NCBI RefSeq assembly: GCF_034480035.2
Contig: NZ_CP118753.2
Location: forward strand, 1,335,426-1,399,425
Source: Methanosphaera sp. ISO3-F5
GTDB taxonomy: Archaea > Methanobacteriota > Methanobacteria > Methanobacteriales > Methanobacteriaceae
DNA: 64,000 bases
Reading direction: 5' to 3'
The position numbers and the translations under genes are program-made. Of this stretch, positions 47,401 to 56,167 are shown in pieces. How positions within the stretch are numbered: the stretch's first letter is position 1; the number at the start of each line of letters is the position of its first letter. The notes beneath the pieces were generated by a model. It worked only from the letters and a program-made list of their open reading frames with translations. It was not told where the DNA came from and did not search any database.

Positions 47401-50400
47401 GTTCTCCAGTTACAGGGTCAACTACTTTTACTGTTACTTCAGTCTTGTTGGCTACTGGGTTTGTAACTGTTGCTTCTACTGTACTGTTACGTTGTGTTAT
47501 ACTTATTGGTTCTGTGGTGATGCTTGTAGCTTTGTTTACTCCATCATCTGGGTAGGTTACGGTTACAGGTTTGCCTGTGTCACTTATTGGTATGTCAAGC
47601 ACTACGCTTGCTTTACCATCTACTACCGGAACTGGTACGTTTGTACCGTTAGGGAGTGTTACGTTTACTGTACCGTTTACTCCAGTACCTGTTGCTGCAT
47701 CTGTCACGTTCACTTCCAGGGTGATGTTACCCTGTGTATTGTTAGTGATTTCTGCTTTCACATTTATTTCTCTTGGCAATACATTTACTGTGAACTCGTC
47801 TTCTGTAGCGTTATATGTTTTATCACCATCAAAGACTACTTTTACAGTATTTTGTCCAACTGGTAAGTCTAGCAGTACTTCTTCTTCTGGTACACCATCT
47901 ACTATTTTAACTTCTCGTCCTGGTTGCTGACCGTCCACTATCACATGTACTGTACCGTTTAAGCCTTCACCAGTCACTGGGTCAACAAATGACACGTCAA
48001 GTGTTGTGTTACCCTTAGTAGTGTTATGTAATTCTGCTGTTAATGTGGATTCTTTAGGTGTTGAATCGAATGATTCTATGTTAAAGGTTTCTCCAGTATA
48101 ATTATCATTACCTGAGTAGTTAACTACGAGTGCATAGTTACCAACATCTGTAATGTTAGTAGTGATAACTACTAATCCGTCCTCATCCACAGCATTTGAG
48201 AGGTCTACTGTTCCTACTACTTCGCCCTTGCTGGTGATGTTAACTGTTCCAACTTTTAATCTTTCACCAGTGGTTGCATCTGTAAGGTTTACTTTTACAG
48301 TTACGTTACCTGCTGTGGTGTTAGATACTATGGCTTCAAGATGGCTTGTACGAGGTTCTACACTTAAATCAGTAAATTCTACTGTTGCAGGGTCTGTGCT
48401 TGTATCGTTTCCAAGGTATTTGACTATGACTTTCTCGGTGTCTACAGGTACGTCAATTTTTACTGTGACTTTACCCTCACTATCTATTGTACCGTTTCCT
48501 ACAAGTTTACCTTCTTCATCGTATACTTCAACTATTCCTCCCTCTGGTAATGCTTGACCAGTTGCGTTATCAGTTACTGTTACGTCTATGGTTGTGTTAC
48601 CAAAGGTGTTATTGTTTGGTGTTACGGTTATGTTAGCTTTACGGTTAATAATATTGAGGTTGGATAATGTGTCATCAGTGTATTCACTACTTGTGTAGTT
48701 TTCGTTGCCTTCAAATATTACTGTGAGGTTGTGTTTACCACTAGTTGTAATGTTTGTTGGAACTTCTACCACGCCGGTTGGGTCATTATAGTCTATGCGT
48801 GCTACTTCTTCACCGTCATCGGTGACTACTAGGGTACCACTGGTTACTGGTTTTCCTGTTACTGGATCAGCTACTCTTACAGTTATAGTGGTATGGTTTG
48901 CTATGTTATTGGTTACTGTTGCTTCTACTGTACTGTTACGTTGTGTGATAGTGATAGGGTCTGTGACTATTTGTTTTTCCTCGTTCACATCATCGGCTGG
49001 GTATGTTACCGTTACTGGTTTACCTGTGTCACTTATTGGTATGTCAAGCACAACACTTGCTTTACCATCCACTACTGGTACTGTTACATTTGTACCGTTA
49101 GGGAGTGTAACATTTACTGTACCGTTTACTCCAGTACCTGTTGTTGCATCGGTCACGTTAATTTCCAGGGTGATGTTGCCCTGTGTATTGTTAGTGATTT
49201 CTGCTTTCACATTTATTTCTCTTGGCAGTACATCTACGTGAATATTTTTTGTTGTTTCGTTGTAGGTGTTGCTTCCAGGATATGATATTGTGATGTCATG
49301 TGCTCCTACTGGTAAGTCTAATGCTTCTTCAAGTTTTCCATCTTTTACATTGTATTCCTGTTTTTTGCCATCATCAATTGTTACTATTACTGTGCCGTTT
49401 AGTCCCGTTCCTGTTACAGGATCTGTTAGGTTCACATGTAATGTTGTATTACCAGTGGTTGCATTAGGAATACTTACATTAAGATTGGATTCCTTGTATG
49501 TTGCATCGAATTTGTCTAATTGGAAGGAGTTTTCCTCATATTCTGGGCTTCCATCATATTCAACGCTTAACCTGTATGTTAAAGCATCAGTTAGGTTAGT
49601 TCCCAGTATTAATAATCCGTTCTCATCATATACGAGTGTGTCCTCGTCAAGGTTTACTGTTGCCACTACCCTACCATTATTGGTTATGTTTACAGTACCA
49701 TGCTCTAGTCTTTCACCAGTTGCTGCATCGGTAAGATTAACTTTTACCGTGATGTTACCAGCAGTCTTGTTAGATACTGTTGCATTGATAGTAGCTTCTC
49801 TTGGCATTGTTGTGATGGTTACTGTTTTTTCTGTCCTGTTGAAAGTATCGTTACCATCATAGGATATTGTAACTGTCTGTGGTGTACTACTATAGTCTAG
49901 TGGTAATGTTACTTTACCATCCACTATTTTCAGTTCCACTGTTTCTTCTCCTATGGTTACGTTTACCTTGTCTATGCCTAATGATTCACCAGTCACTGGG
50001 TCAACTATGTCCACACTTACTGTTACATTGTTAAGTGTACTGTTAGTTACTTCTGCCATTATAGTGGCATTTCTGCCTACTACATTAACATTTTCTATTG
50101 TGTAACTAGTATTTGCATATTCATCGCTGCCCTCATAGTTCACGACTAGTGCTATGTCATCAGAGATTGTGCTTATGTTTGTGGTTATTGTCACTGTTCC
50201 ATCCAGTCCGACAGGTTGTCTTCCAACAGTCACACCATTATATGTGACGTTCACGTATCCACTGGTTACTGGTTCACCAGTTACAGGATCATATACTTCC
50301 ACTTTTACCGTGGTATTACCAGCAGTATTATTGGTTAGCGTAGCTGTTATTGTAGAGTTACGTTCAATAATTTCTACTGCTTTACTTGTTGTGCTTGAAT

Positions 50401-53400
50401 TGTATACATTGTTTCCTGTGAAGTTTACGTAAATGTTCTCTGTACCTACTGGTACTGTTAAATTAATAAGTACGTTACCGTTTTCATCAGTTACACCCGT
50501 ACCGACTAGGACTGTCTGTTCAATATCACTGTACACGTTTACTGTTGCATTTGCAACCGTACTTGTACCATCCATATCAGTAATGGTTACTTTTACAGTG
50601 GTATTGCCTACCGTAGCATTTTCCACGTTAACATCTATTGTTGCGTTACGTTTGTCTACGCTAAGGCCGGATAGACTAGAGCTTGTGAATGTTTCATCAG
50701 CGTAGTTAGTGTTTCCTGTGAATTTTACTTCCAGGTTATGTTCACCATCAGAGTCTGTGATATTTGTTTTAACCAGTACACTGCCAGTGGCTACATCCTC
50801 ATATGAGTAGTCTGCTACAACATTTCCATTATCTGTTATGATAATTCTACCACTTGTTACTCCGGAATTGTTCACCTTATCTGTAACGTTTACCTGTACT
50901 GTCACATTACCTGCTGTTGTGTTAACAAGTTCTGCTACTAGGCTTGTTTCACGTTGTTTTACATTTACTGTGAATTCCTGTTCTTTTGGTGAGTATGTCG
51001 TGTTTCCTGCTGGGAATACTACTTTGTATGTTTGGTCTTCACCTACTGGAACATCTAGTTTAACCTGTACTGTTCCATCATTACCAGTAGTGCCTCTGGC
51101 TATAACGTCACCTGTACTGTTTGTGATGTTAAATTCTAGTCCAGGTATTGCTTCTCCTGTGGTTTCATCTGTAACGTTTACTAGTACTGTTGTGTTTCCA
51201 TAGATACTGTTCTGAACATTGGCATTAATTGTTATGTCTCTGGTTGTTAGTTGTAAGTCTTTTAGTGCGTCAGTATCTTGTGCATCTGTGTACTTACTTG
51301 TACCATTATAGTTTACTATGAGACTTACCGGTTCGTTGCTGGTTATTGAATCAACTGTTACCAGTACTTCTCCATCACTTCCTTCTGGTACGTTTACTGT
51401 TTTTATTCTGTTGCCATTAGTGTCTGTTATGTTAACTGTACCCTCAGTTATTGGTCTTCCCTGATTATCCTTTAGAACTACCTTGAATGTAAGGTTACCC
51501 ACTGTGTTGTTGACTGGTATGACTTCAATATTTGAGGTTACCTTGCTGATGTTAAAAGTTTCAGTCACGGTCTTTGTTTCATGATCATCATCACTGAATG
51601 ATACTTCTACCGTGTATTCACCGCTAGGATAGTTTTCAGAGACTATGTCTTCTTCTAGGCTGTAGTATCCACGGGCATTTGTAGTTTTGTTTTCTGTGAA
51701 TACTATGTTACCTTCTTTGTCACGTATTGTGATGTTAACGTTTCCACCAGTGATTGGTGTGCCGTCTACATCGGTTAATGTACCATGAACATTTAGTTGT
51801 GAGCCTATGGTCACATTTTCTGGTTCAACTGTTACACTTATAACGGATGTACCCTTATCTGGTGTTATTGTTGAGAGTGGTTGTGGGTTACCAGATTCTA
51901 TGCTTTCCTTGTCATATGCTACACTACTAGCGTGTATATCGTCTCCCTGATAGGTTACTGTTATGTTAACCGTATCGGTGCTTCTGATTCCTAGTCCAAT
52001 TTCGTTAAGGTTTATTATTATTTCATCTTCCTCGTTTGAAAGTTTGAAGTTAACTACTCTTGGAACACCATCAACTTCCACGGTAAGTTTACCCTTCCTG
52101 ATTGGTTCATCTTCTATACCAGTTACTTTAACTCCTAAGGTAATGTTACCTGCGGTTTTGTTCTTAACTTCAACAATACTGGTTGATTCCAGTTTTTTAA
52201 GAGTGAACTTAATGGATGCAAATGAAGGATTGTATGCACCACTACCCGGATATTCTACCAGTATAGTGTATTCCCCGCTTGTATGGTTATGGTATGTGAA
52301 ATTAAATCCTTCTGTATGTGTTGCATGACTAGTGTACTTGAATGCCTGGCTTGGGTATTTGTCATTGTATATTGTTATGTTTACATCACCGTTTTGTTTG
52401 AAACCAAACATGTTAATTAGGTCAAGGTATATGTAAACTTCATCGTCAATGTAGAATGTATCTTTCTTCGTGGTTAGTTTTTTGTCCTCATAGGTGTCCA
52501 GGTCAATTGTTATATCATATTTGACTGCCATTTCACCTTTACGTCCAGTACCTCCTTTGTACTTGTCATTTTCATTATATGTTACATAGGCATATGGTAG
52601 GCCGTCTTCACGGTAGAACCTTGCTCCAACGTCGATATAATATGTTCCGTTTTCGTCCACTGTTATAGGCCATTTATAGTTTGGATCGTCTAGGTTTTGG
52701 GTGTCATATGTTTGTCTTTCATCTTCACTGTTATTCATGTTAAGACGGAATGTTCCCTCATTAACAGTATTATTATTTTCATCAGTGAATCGGACTATCA
52801 GGATAACACTTTCTGGGTCATCCTCAGCATAATCCACGTGTACGGTTACCGGTATCTTGTTCACAGTCACAGTGAAATCTACTGTTTCGGCAGGATTGTA
52901 TACACCGGTTAGTCCCGGGTAACTTAGCCTGAAGTTGTATGGTTTTACTTCGTCAGGGACAAGTGTGATTGTTAATAGTTTATTTTCCGTATCATAGTTG
53001 AGCATTGATGCATCAACACTGTTAAGACCTAGTCTGACAGTTATGTTAGATGGATCAATTAATTCATCATTACCTGTGAGGTTAACCCTGATTTTATATT
53101 CTTCACCTAATGCTGCATTACCAGTTAGGTTTACTCCTATGACAGTGTCAACTAGTTTAATACTAGTACCAGGAATTGTTTTATTGAATTCTTTTGGATT
53201 TATATCATCTGAACCAGGGTATACTACTCTGATTGTAATGTCACTATTATTCTTTGGAGTTAATGGTAACTGTAATTCACCGGATGCATTAGTTGTGAAT
53301 GGGCCTGTAAGTTCTTCTCCGTTAACGTATATTTTTACTGGTTGGCCTGGTATTCCCTCACCATCCTCGTTAACTAGACTAACATTAACAGTTAATGGTT

Positions 53401-55417
53401 CAAGAACACTAATATCCTCCGGAACATCAACGCTTAAAGTAGAATCCACTGGTGATATGTCCACATGAACAGTAACAGATGACTCATTATAAATCAGTTC
53501 AGTACCAGTATAATTGAATGTTAAATCATAACTTCCCTTATGAGTAAAGTTATAAGTGAAAAGGGCCACACCATCCACGACAGGACTGGTCTGGTTAACA
53601 CCATCAGCATCAACTAAATCCACACTACCACTAGTAACAGGGTTACCATTAGCATCAACCACGCCTATACTGAAATTCTTACTAGTATATGCCTTACCAG
53701 ACAAAGCAGTACCACCAACACTAGTAGTTGTGTTAAGACGGAAAAACTCATGAGTTAAAACAGAGGTAGTACCACCATAAATTTTCTCTTGTTCTATTCC
53801 AACTACACCACTTCTATTACGTAACACGTCACCATAAATATCATCAGTACGTACATTAATAATTAAATCACCTGCAACATCTGAAATATAATCCTTAATG
53901 ACTGCATTACCATCATCATCAGTTTCTAAATCAAATGATTCGGAGGTACCGTTTGGATGAGTTATTGTTATATGCAAAGTAATATTTTCCATTGCAGTAC
54001 TAAAACCAGTTTCAATAGCTGATATTACTATATCTTGTGTATTATTAATAGTTGTATTAAAATCTATATCACTCACTTTAATAGGATACTGGTTTACATT
54101 AAAGTATATACCTTGATCGGTTTCATTTACTGGTTTTGCAGTAAGACCATAAGTATCATTTAAACAAGTTACATAAACTCCATTTACTTTGTTATTATAA
54201 CCATAAGCATTAGAAGGAGCTTGTGACCCCGTAAAAGTTAATACAACATTATTTTCATAGGTGGTTCCATTAGGTATGGTAATATAATTATGATTAAAAT
54301 CACAATCTATAATATTTAATTTAGGACCATCTTCAAAGTATAAAGCTCCACCACCACCTCTTTCATCGACAGCAGGATTTCTTGCAGTACTGGTTGTATT
54401 ATTTTTATTATATGCATGGTTTCCTTCAAAATAACTGCTTGTGATATTTATTGTCATAGGGTCATTACCGAATATTGCTCCTCCACGACCACCACTATTA
54501 TTAATAAAATCACAATCATCAATTAATAAATAACCACCATTTACTGTAGTGACTCTTGTCTGAATAGCACCACCACCAGCAGTAGCACCATCGTCACTTG
54601 AACCAGGGTTATTATTGTTAATAAATGAAGAATCAGATATTTTTACATATCCTGGTCCTTGTAACATTATGGCGGATTTATTACCATTGATAAAATTACA
54701 ATAAGTAACATTAATCTTTGAATTAGTTCCAGTAATTACATTATTTCTAAAATTATTAAAAGTAATATTATGTAATGTTAACTGAGAAGTAGCATCACCT
54801 TGAATAAATGTTAATGTTTGTGTTCCAGTATAAGTAATATTATGCCCATTTCCATTAATAATCCAATTTCTAGCATTACCATTTAGTAAGTTACCATTAC
54901 CGGTTAGTTGGATATCGCGAGTAATATTGACATATGTATTTGTATTAAAACGTGTGAAATCACTAGCACTACTAACATTAACTACGGTCCATCCACTTGG
55001 TACTGTGGGTGCTTCGCTTTTTGTGTTTTGTGTTTGACTTGCTATTTTGTTTATTTTTTTAGTTGTATTTGTTTTGTTCGTGAGTGTGTTTGTTTCTAAT
55101 TTTGTTTGTTCACTATTTTCTATTATTTTGTTGGTTTCCACAGTTTTCTCGTGTGAGATTGTGTTTGGTGTTGTTTTTGTTGTTTTTTTGATGTTTTTGT
55201 TTGTTTTGTTGGTATTTCTTATTTCATCATTACTTGTTGTTACTTCTTTTTGAGTGTTTATTTTATTAATTTCGTGTTGAGTAACAGTATTTGATGGTTC
55301 AGTTGATGTTGTTTGGTTATTTACATCTTCTGCTGAAACAACAGACACTCCTAACATCATTAGAATTAATATTATAAATAAACATGTTGTTGTTTTTTTA
55401 TTTATCATATTAATCAT
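41462..55417 (-). CDS. Large Asn/Thr-rich adhesin-like surface protein, 4,651 aa
   Basis: The signal peptide covers residues ~1-30 (long hydrophobic core, then VVSAEDV). A Lys/Asn/Thr linker runs to ~135. Residues ~139-440 form a right-handed beta-helix head with polymorphic-outer-membrane-protein-like strings (GGAIQTRV, SGGRGGAIFGND, GGGGALYFEDGP). Residues ~440-1295 are irregular Ig-like modules, including one resembling the downstream paralogue (FYREDGLPYAYVTYNE). Residues ~1296-4326 are 32 A modules of ~95 residues in the same type order as the 4,507-aa protein, including a duplicated ten-module unit. Residues ~4326-4651 are the conserved C-terminal domain. The start at the first ATG is preceded by AGGAG and AAAGG at long spacing; the ATG three codons downstream is an alternative. 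It is probably transcribed alone from a promoter near 55.9 kb. Function as an adhesin is inferred from fold and family resemblance. Confidence 0.95.
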   Translation of the reverse strand: MINMINKKTTTCLFIILILMMLGVSVVSAEDVNNQTTSTEPSNTVTQHEINKINTQKEVTTSNDEIRNTNKTNKNIKKTTKTTPNTISHEKTVETNKIIENSEQTKLETNTLTNKTNTTKKINKIASQTQNTKSEAPTVPSGWTVVNVSSASDFTRFNTNTYVNITRDIQLTGNGNLLNGNARNWIINGNGHNITYTGTQTLTFIQGDATSQLTLHNITFNNFRNNVITGTNSKINVTYCNFINGNKSAIMLQGPGYVKISDSSFINNNNPGSSDDGATAGGGAIQTRVTTVNGGYLLIDDCDFINNSGGRGGAIFGNDPMTINITSSYFEGNHAYNKNNTTSTARNPAVDERGGGGALYFEDGPKLNIIDCDFNHNYITIPNGTTYENNVVLTFTGSQAPSNAYGYNNKVNGVYVTCLNDTYGLTAKPVNETDQGIYFNVNQYPIKVSDIDFNTTINNTQDIVISAIETGFSTAMENITLHITITHPNGTSESFDLETDDDGNAVIKDYISDVAGDLIINVRTDDIYGDVLRNRSGVVGIEQEKIYGGTTSVLTHEFFRLNTTTSVGGTALSGKAYTSKNFSIGVVDANGNPVTSGSVDLVDADGVNQTSPVVDGVALFTYNFTHKGSYDLTFNYTGTELIYNESSVTVHVDISPVDSTLSVDVPEDISVLEPLTVNVSLVNEDGEGIPGQPVKIYVNGEELTGPFTTNASGELQLPLTPKNNSDITIRVVYPGSDDINPKEFNKTIPGTSIKLVDTVIGVNLTGNAALGEEYKIRVNLTGNDELIDPSNITVRLGLNSVDASMLNYDTENKLLTITLVPDEVKPYNFRLSYPGLTGVYNPAETVDFTVTVNKIPVTVHVDYAEDDPESVILIVRFTDENNNTVNEGTFRLNMNNSEDERQTYDTQNLDDPNYKWPITVDENGTYYIDVGARFYREDGLPYAYVTYNENDKYKGGTGRKGEMAVKYDITIDLDTYEDKKLTTKKDTFYIDDEVYIYLDLINMFGFKQNGDVNITIYNDKYPSQAFKYTSHATHTEGFNFTYHNHTSGEYTILVEYPGSGAYNPSFASIKFTLKKLESTSIVEVKNKTAGNITLGVKVTGIEDEPIRKGKLTVEVDGVPRVVNFKLSNEEDEIIINLNEIGLGIRSTDTVNITVTYQGDDIHASSVAYDKESIESGNPQPLSTITPDKGTSVISVTVEPENVTIGSQLNVHGTLTDVDGTPITGGNVNITIRDKEGNIVFTENKTTNARGYYSLEEDIVSENYPSGEYTVEVSFSDDDHETKTVTETFNISKVTSNIEVIPVNNTVGNLTFKVVLKDNQGRPITEGTVNITDTNGNRIKTVNVPEGSDGEVLVTVDSITSNEPVSLIVNYNGTSKYTDAQDTDALKDLQLTTRDITINANVQNSIYGNTTVLVNVTDETTGEAIPGLEFNITNSTGDVIARGTTGNDGTVQVKLDVPVGEDQTYKVVFPAGNTTYSPKEQEFTVNVKQRETSLVAELVNTTAGNVTVQVNVTDKVNNSGVTSGRIIITDNGNVVADYSYEDVATGSVLVKTNITDSDGEHNLEVKFTGNTNYADETFTSSSLSGLSVDKRNATIDVNVENATVGNTTVKVTITDMDGTSTVANATVNVYSDIEQTVLVGTGVTDENGNVLINLTVPVGTENIYVNFTGNNVYNSSTTSKAVEIIERNSTITATLTNNTAGNTTVKVEVYDPVTGEPVTSGYVNVTYNGVTVGRQPVGLDGTVTITTNISTISDDIALVVNYEGSDEYANTSYTIENVNVVGRNATIMAEVTNSTLNNVTVSVDIVDPVTGESLGIDKVNVTIGEETVELKIVDGKVTLPLDYSSTPQTVTISYDGNDTFNRTEKTVTITTMPREATINATVSNKTAGNITVKVNLTDAATGERLEHGTVNITNNGRVVATVNLDEDTLVYDENGLLILGTNLTDALTYRLSVEYDGSPEYEENSFQLDKFDATYKESNLNVSIPNATTGNTTLHVNLTDPVTGTGLNGTVIVTIDDGKKQEYNVKDGKLEEALDLPVGAHDITISYPGSNTYNETTKNIHVDVLPREINVKAEITNNTQGNITLEINVTDATTGTGVNGTVNVTLPNGTNVTVPVVDGKASVVLDIPISDTGKPVTVTYPADDVNEEKQIVTDPITITQRNSTVEATVTNNIANHTTITVRVADPVTGKPVTSGTLVVTDDGEEVARIDYNDPTGVVEVPTNITTSGKHNLTVIFEGNENYTSSEYTDDTLSNLNIINRKANITVTPNNNTFGNTTIDVTVTDNATGQALPEGGIVEVYDEEGKLVGNGTIDSEGKVTVKIDVPVDTEKVIVKYLGNDTSTDPATVEFTDLSVEPRTSHLEAIVSNTTAGNVTVKVNLTDATTGERLKVGTVNITSKGEVVGTVDLSNAVDEDGLVVITTNITDVGNYALVVNYSGNDNYTGETFNIESFDSTPKESTLTAELHNTTKGNTTLDVSFVDPVTGEGLNGTVHVIVDGQQPGREVKIVDGVPEEEVLLDLPVGQNTVKVVFDGDKTYNATEDEFTVNVLPREINVKAEITNNTQGNITLEVNVTDAATGTGVNGTVNVTLPNGTNVPVPVVDGKASVVLDIPISDTGKPVTVTYPDDGVNKATSITTEPISITQRNSTVEATVTNPVANKTEVTVKVVDPVTGEPITNGDVVVTIGEEEVGRLPVGQDGTVVVPLNITDKGTYNFNVTFTGNENYTEFTQEIKGIEILGSESEFNVSVTNATQGNVTIKVDLVDPVTGEKLPVDAVNVTVGTETVEVRVNPDGTINVPLDVGPNDITISYPGNNTYNGTSKTVHVDVDTRAMNVVANVTNMTAGNITVRVNVTDAVTGKPVTSGKVNITLGGEVVGEADIQEDGTATVYTNITRTGKYTLVANVGGNTNYTDTYTNIDAFDSTPKESNITAEVPVNVKGNTTVNVTFVDPVTGEKLNGTVYVSVNGSKPLPVTVVDGVGGIPVDLPVGNSTISVTFDGDETYNETGMEFNVTVEPRSIKMDYTITNHTQGNVTIEVTVNDTETGEGINGTAIVFVDGTPVEVEIIDGVGTVVLDIPVTGGIVSVSYPADDTYMKIPATTPENVEVTQRNSSVTARPGNTSANSTSVIVTLTDPVTGEPITSGTIVVTDNGVEVARIDFEDTTGVVEVPTNITTSGKHNLTVIFEGNENYTKSEYTDDTLSNLDISNRKANITVTPNNNTFGNTTIDVTVVDNATGQALPAGGIVEVYDEEGKLVGNGTIGDDGKVTVKIDVPVDTDKVTVKYLGNTTSYDPATVEYDNIKLEPRTSNVQAIVTNKTNGNITVKVNVTDAITGKPVSSGTVNITLNGEVVGTANIPDDLQDDGTVIIHTNLNETGNYKLVAKYSGDENYTSETFTTESFTSIPKESQVTAEIPNKTKGNTTIEIKLEDPVTGEGLNGTVYVTLPNGTSLPVTVTDGNGELLLDLPVGDNTITVKYPSDNKYDENTTMIQVTVEPRQINVETEITNNTQGNITLEVTVTDDETGVGVNGTVNVTLPNGTNVPVQVVDGKASVVLDIPISDTGKPVTVTYPDDGVNEPTSITTEPISITQRNSTVEATVTNPVANKTEITVKVFDPVTGEPITTGEVIVTNGDEEIGRLPVGPDGTVTIPVNVPSKGNYDFNVTYTGNENYTGFTNEIKDVNISGSETQFNATLTNNTQGNVTIKLDLIDPVTGEKLPITSVNVTLPDGTTTEIPVSPEGTIKVPLGVGENNILVSYPGDDTYNATSIPIKVNVEPREATIDVNITNTTAGNTTVKAKVTDPVTGKPVTSGEVSVTSNGVEVGRLPVGPDGTVTIPTSIASTGTYPLVVTYHGNENYGNVTKQTNPITVTPKQSKITAELANKTKGNTTVSINLVDPVTGEGLNGTVTVTLPNGTNIPVKVTNGKANIPVDLPVGDNTLKVTYQGNNTYDSVHYEIPVKVEKRETSITSRVVNATAGSVTLNTNIKDKTTGKPVTSGRIVAKANNKVIGTATPDSNGNAIITTDITKSGDYNIILEYEASSDYENSNTSTGNINIKPRESKVTLAVTNNTLGDTKVNITMTDPATNKPVNGEVIVTLPNGKNITAKVENGNLVMPVDLPVGDSTIKVTYPGNDTYDDVVVTIPVKVNKRQTSATAKELTNTAGNVAVEVQVTDDKTGQPVNNGEVTITVDGKQVGKAPVRNGVAKVNTNISRTGNYKLNIKYDGSPEYDSTETSITEKVKPRQVQVDVKVVNNTVEDTKLEVTVTDTLTGKAVPNETVTVTLPNGTIIKVTTDKNGKATIKTETKQGNNSINVKIEGNDVYNTSTTTINTTVEKVKVKVVVDSVVGIIGERIILTAHVTDIYGKAVNGGNLVFKLNGRSLQTDGRFDTTTNKAMKLKVVNGLVIYTMTADLYLRAGKNITASYSGSYKYESGKANVAEANIKKRTAKVTVNTNPKQVKQDKNITFTATIKDITGTSKTMINEDAYVIFKINGKTIKNNKGENIKVKVVNGKAKYTYHVPLGTSGMVDGHKREYMVTAVYANDKYYPDARDTVAYNVERSKTTINITTATVKNGKLSIKANIYDQYGKNVIGKSSVSIKVNGKTFKINGKTFTQVNNGKISINNLDLKGNKVKLLTIITGERQSYLESQVTTRNVKT
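44108..46943 (-). repeat. Higher-order repeat copy 2 (modules 17-26) in the 4,651-aa adhesin
   Basis: Ten A modules in the a-b-c-d-e-a-b-c-d'-e' order. A block of about 180 bp around 44619-44797 is nearly identical to 47449-47627 at an offset of 2,829 bp. This shows that the two ten-module units were duplicated, or homogenised, recently. Confidence 0.8.
46944..49805 (-). repeat. Higher-order repeat copy 1 (modules 7-16) in the 4,651-aa adhesin
   Basis: First copy of the ten-module unit in translation order. Edges were placed at the 'a' modules that begin with ATINATVSNKTAGN and MNVVANVTNMTAGN. Same series as the paralogue at 29810-35525. Confidence 0.8.
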
Positions 55418-55903
55418 TTCTTTTAAGCCTTTTTCTCCTATTTTAAAAACATTTGTTAATCCTTCCTTTTGGAGGATTGTTTTTGTTTTTTAGATAATAA
55501 TTTTATGTAATTATCACCTGTTTTGGGGTATAGAACCTTTTTTTTGTTCTTGTATTGTTGGATAAATTTAATAACTTGTTTTTATCATTTGGTTTTTTTG
55601 TGTTTTTCATTGAATGGTAATACTTTTTTTTTATTCAATGTGTTGTATTCCTGTTATTTAGGAGTAATATTGTTTTTTTGATTTATCTATATTTTGATAT
55701 ATATTTTGTATTCATTGTATACTTGTTTATTATGATTATTATTTATTTTATTATATAAAGTGAATTTTATTGTTGATTTGTTCTATACTATTTGAATAAT
55801 TATTGTATTACTTTTTTGTACAATAATTTTTGGTTATGTCAAATTATGTTAAATATTAATAAGTTAAATTAATAATTAACATTATTTATTATATATTAGA
55901 TTA

Positions 55904-55920
55904 TATATAAAGTTTTAAAA
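55904..55920 (-). promoter_or_regulatory. Candidate BRE/TATA promoter for the 4,651-aa adhesin
   Basis: The minus strand reads TTTTAAAACTTTATATA, a purine-A BRE-like element followed by a canonical TTTATATA archaeal TATA box. Transcription would start about 25 nt downstream, leaving a 5' leader of roughly 460 nt before the ATG at 55417. The general A+T richness makes chance matches possible. Confidence 0.4.
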
Positions 55921-56112
55921 GGTTAAATGCATTAAATAAGATAATATTAATCCTTGATTAATTGAACAAATTATAAAAAGCTACCTTATTTTGAATAGAA
56001 TGTTGTACATCTTTTAATTTTTATGAAAAAATATGAAATATTACTAATAAAGGATATTATATTTTAGTAATATATAAAAAAAAGCTATTTAAAAATAATT
56101 GAAAAATTGAAG

Positions 56113-56143
56113 AAAAATGGGAGAAATAAAAATAATCACCCCC
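56113..56143 (-). terminator. G5/CUCCC hairpin with U5, after the 1,797-aa adhesin
   Basis: In the minus-strand transcript GGGGG (56139-56143) can pair with CUCCC (56119-56123, one G-U pair) across a 15-nt loop. A U5 run follows immediately. It begins 25 nt after the stop codon. Confidence 0.4.
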
Positions 56144-56167
56144 ACTTCTAATTATATATAATGGTGT

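Larger units (their letters stand above)
55418..56167. other. 750-bp non-coding spacer
   Basis: No supportable gene. It contains a good promoter candidate for the 4,651-aa gene at 55904-55920, U-tract/hairpin signals after the 1,797-aa gene, and a 10-bp inverted repeat (56038-56047 with 56064-56073, ATATTACTAA). The inverted repeat lies next to an A8 run on the plus strand; its orientation does not fit a minus-strand terminator. Confidence 0.6.

Noticed and set aside
56038-56083. 10-bp inverted repeat next to A8 as a terminator for the 1,797-aa gene
   Set aside because: For the minus-strand transcript the U8 comes before the hairpin. The order would suit only a plus-strand element with an A-tail, so it was not called a terminator.
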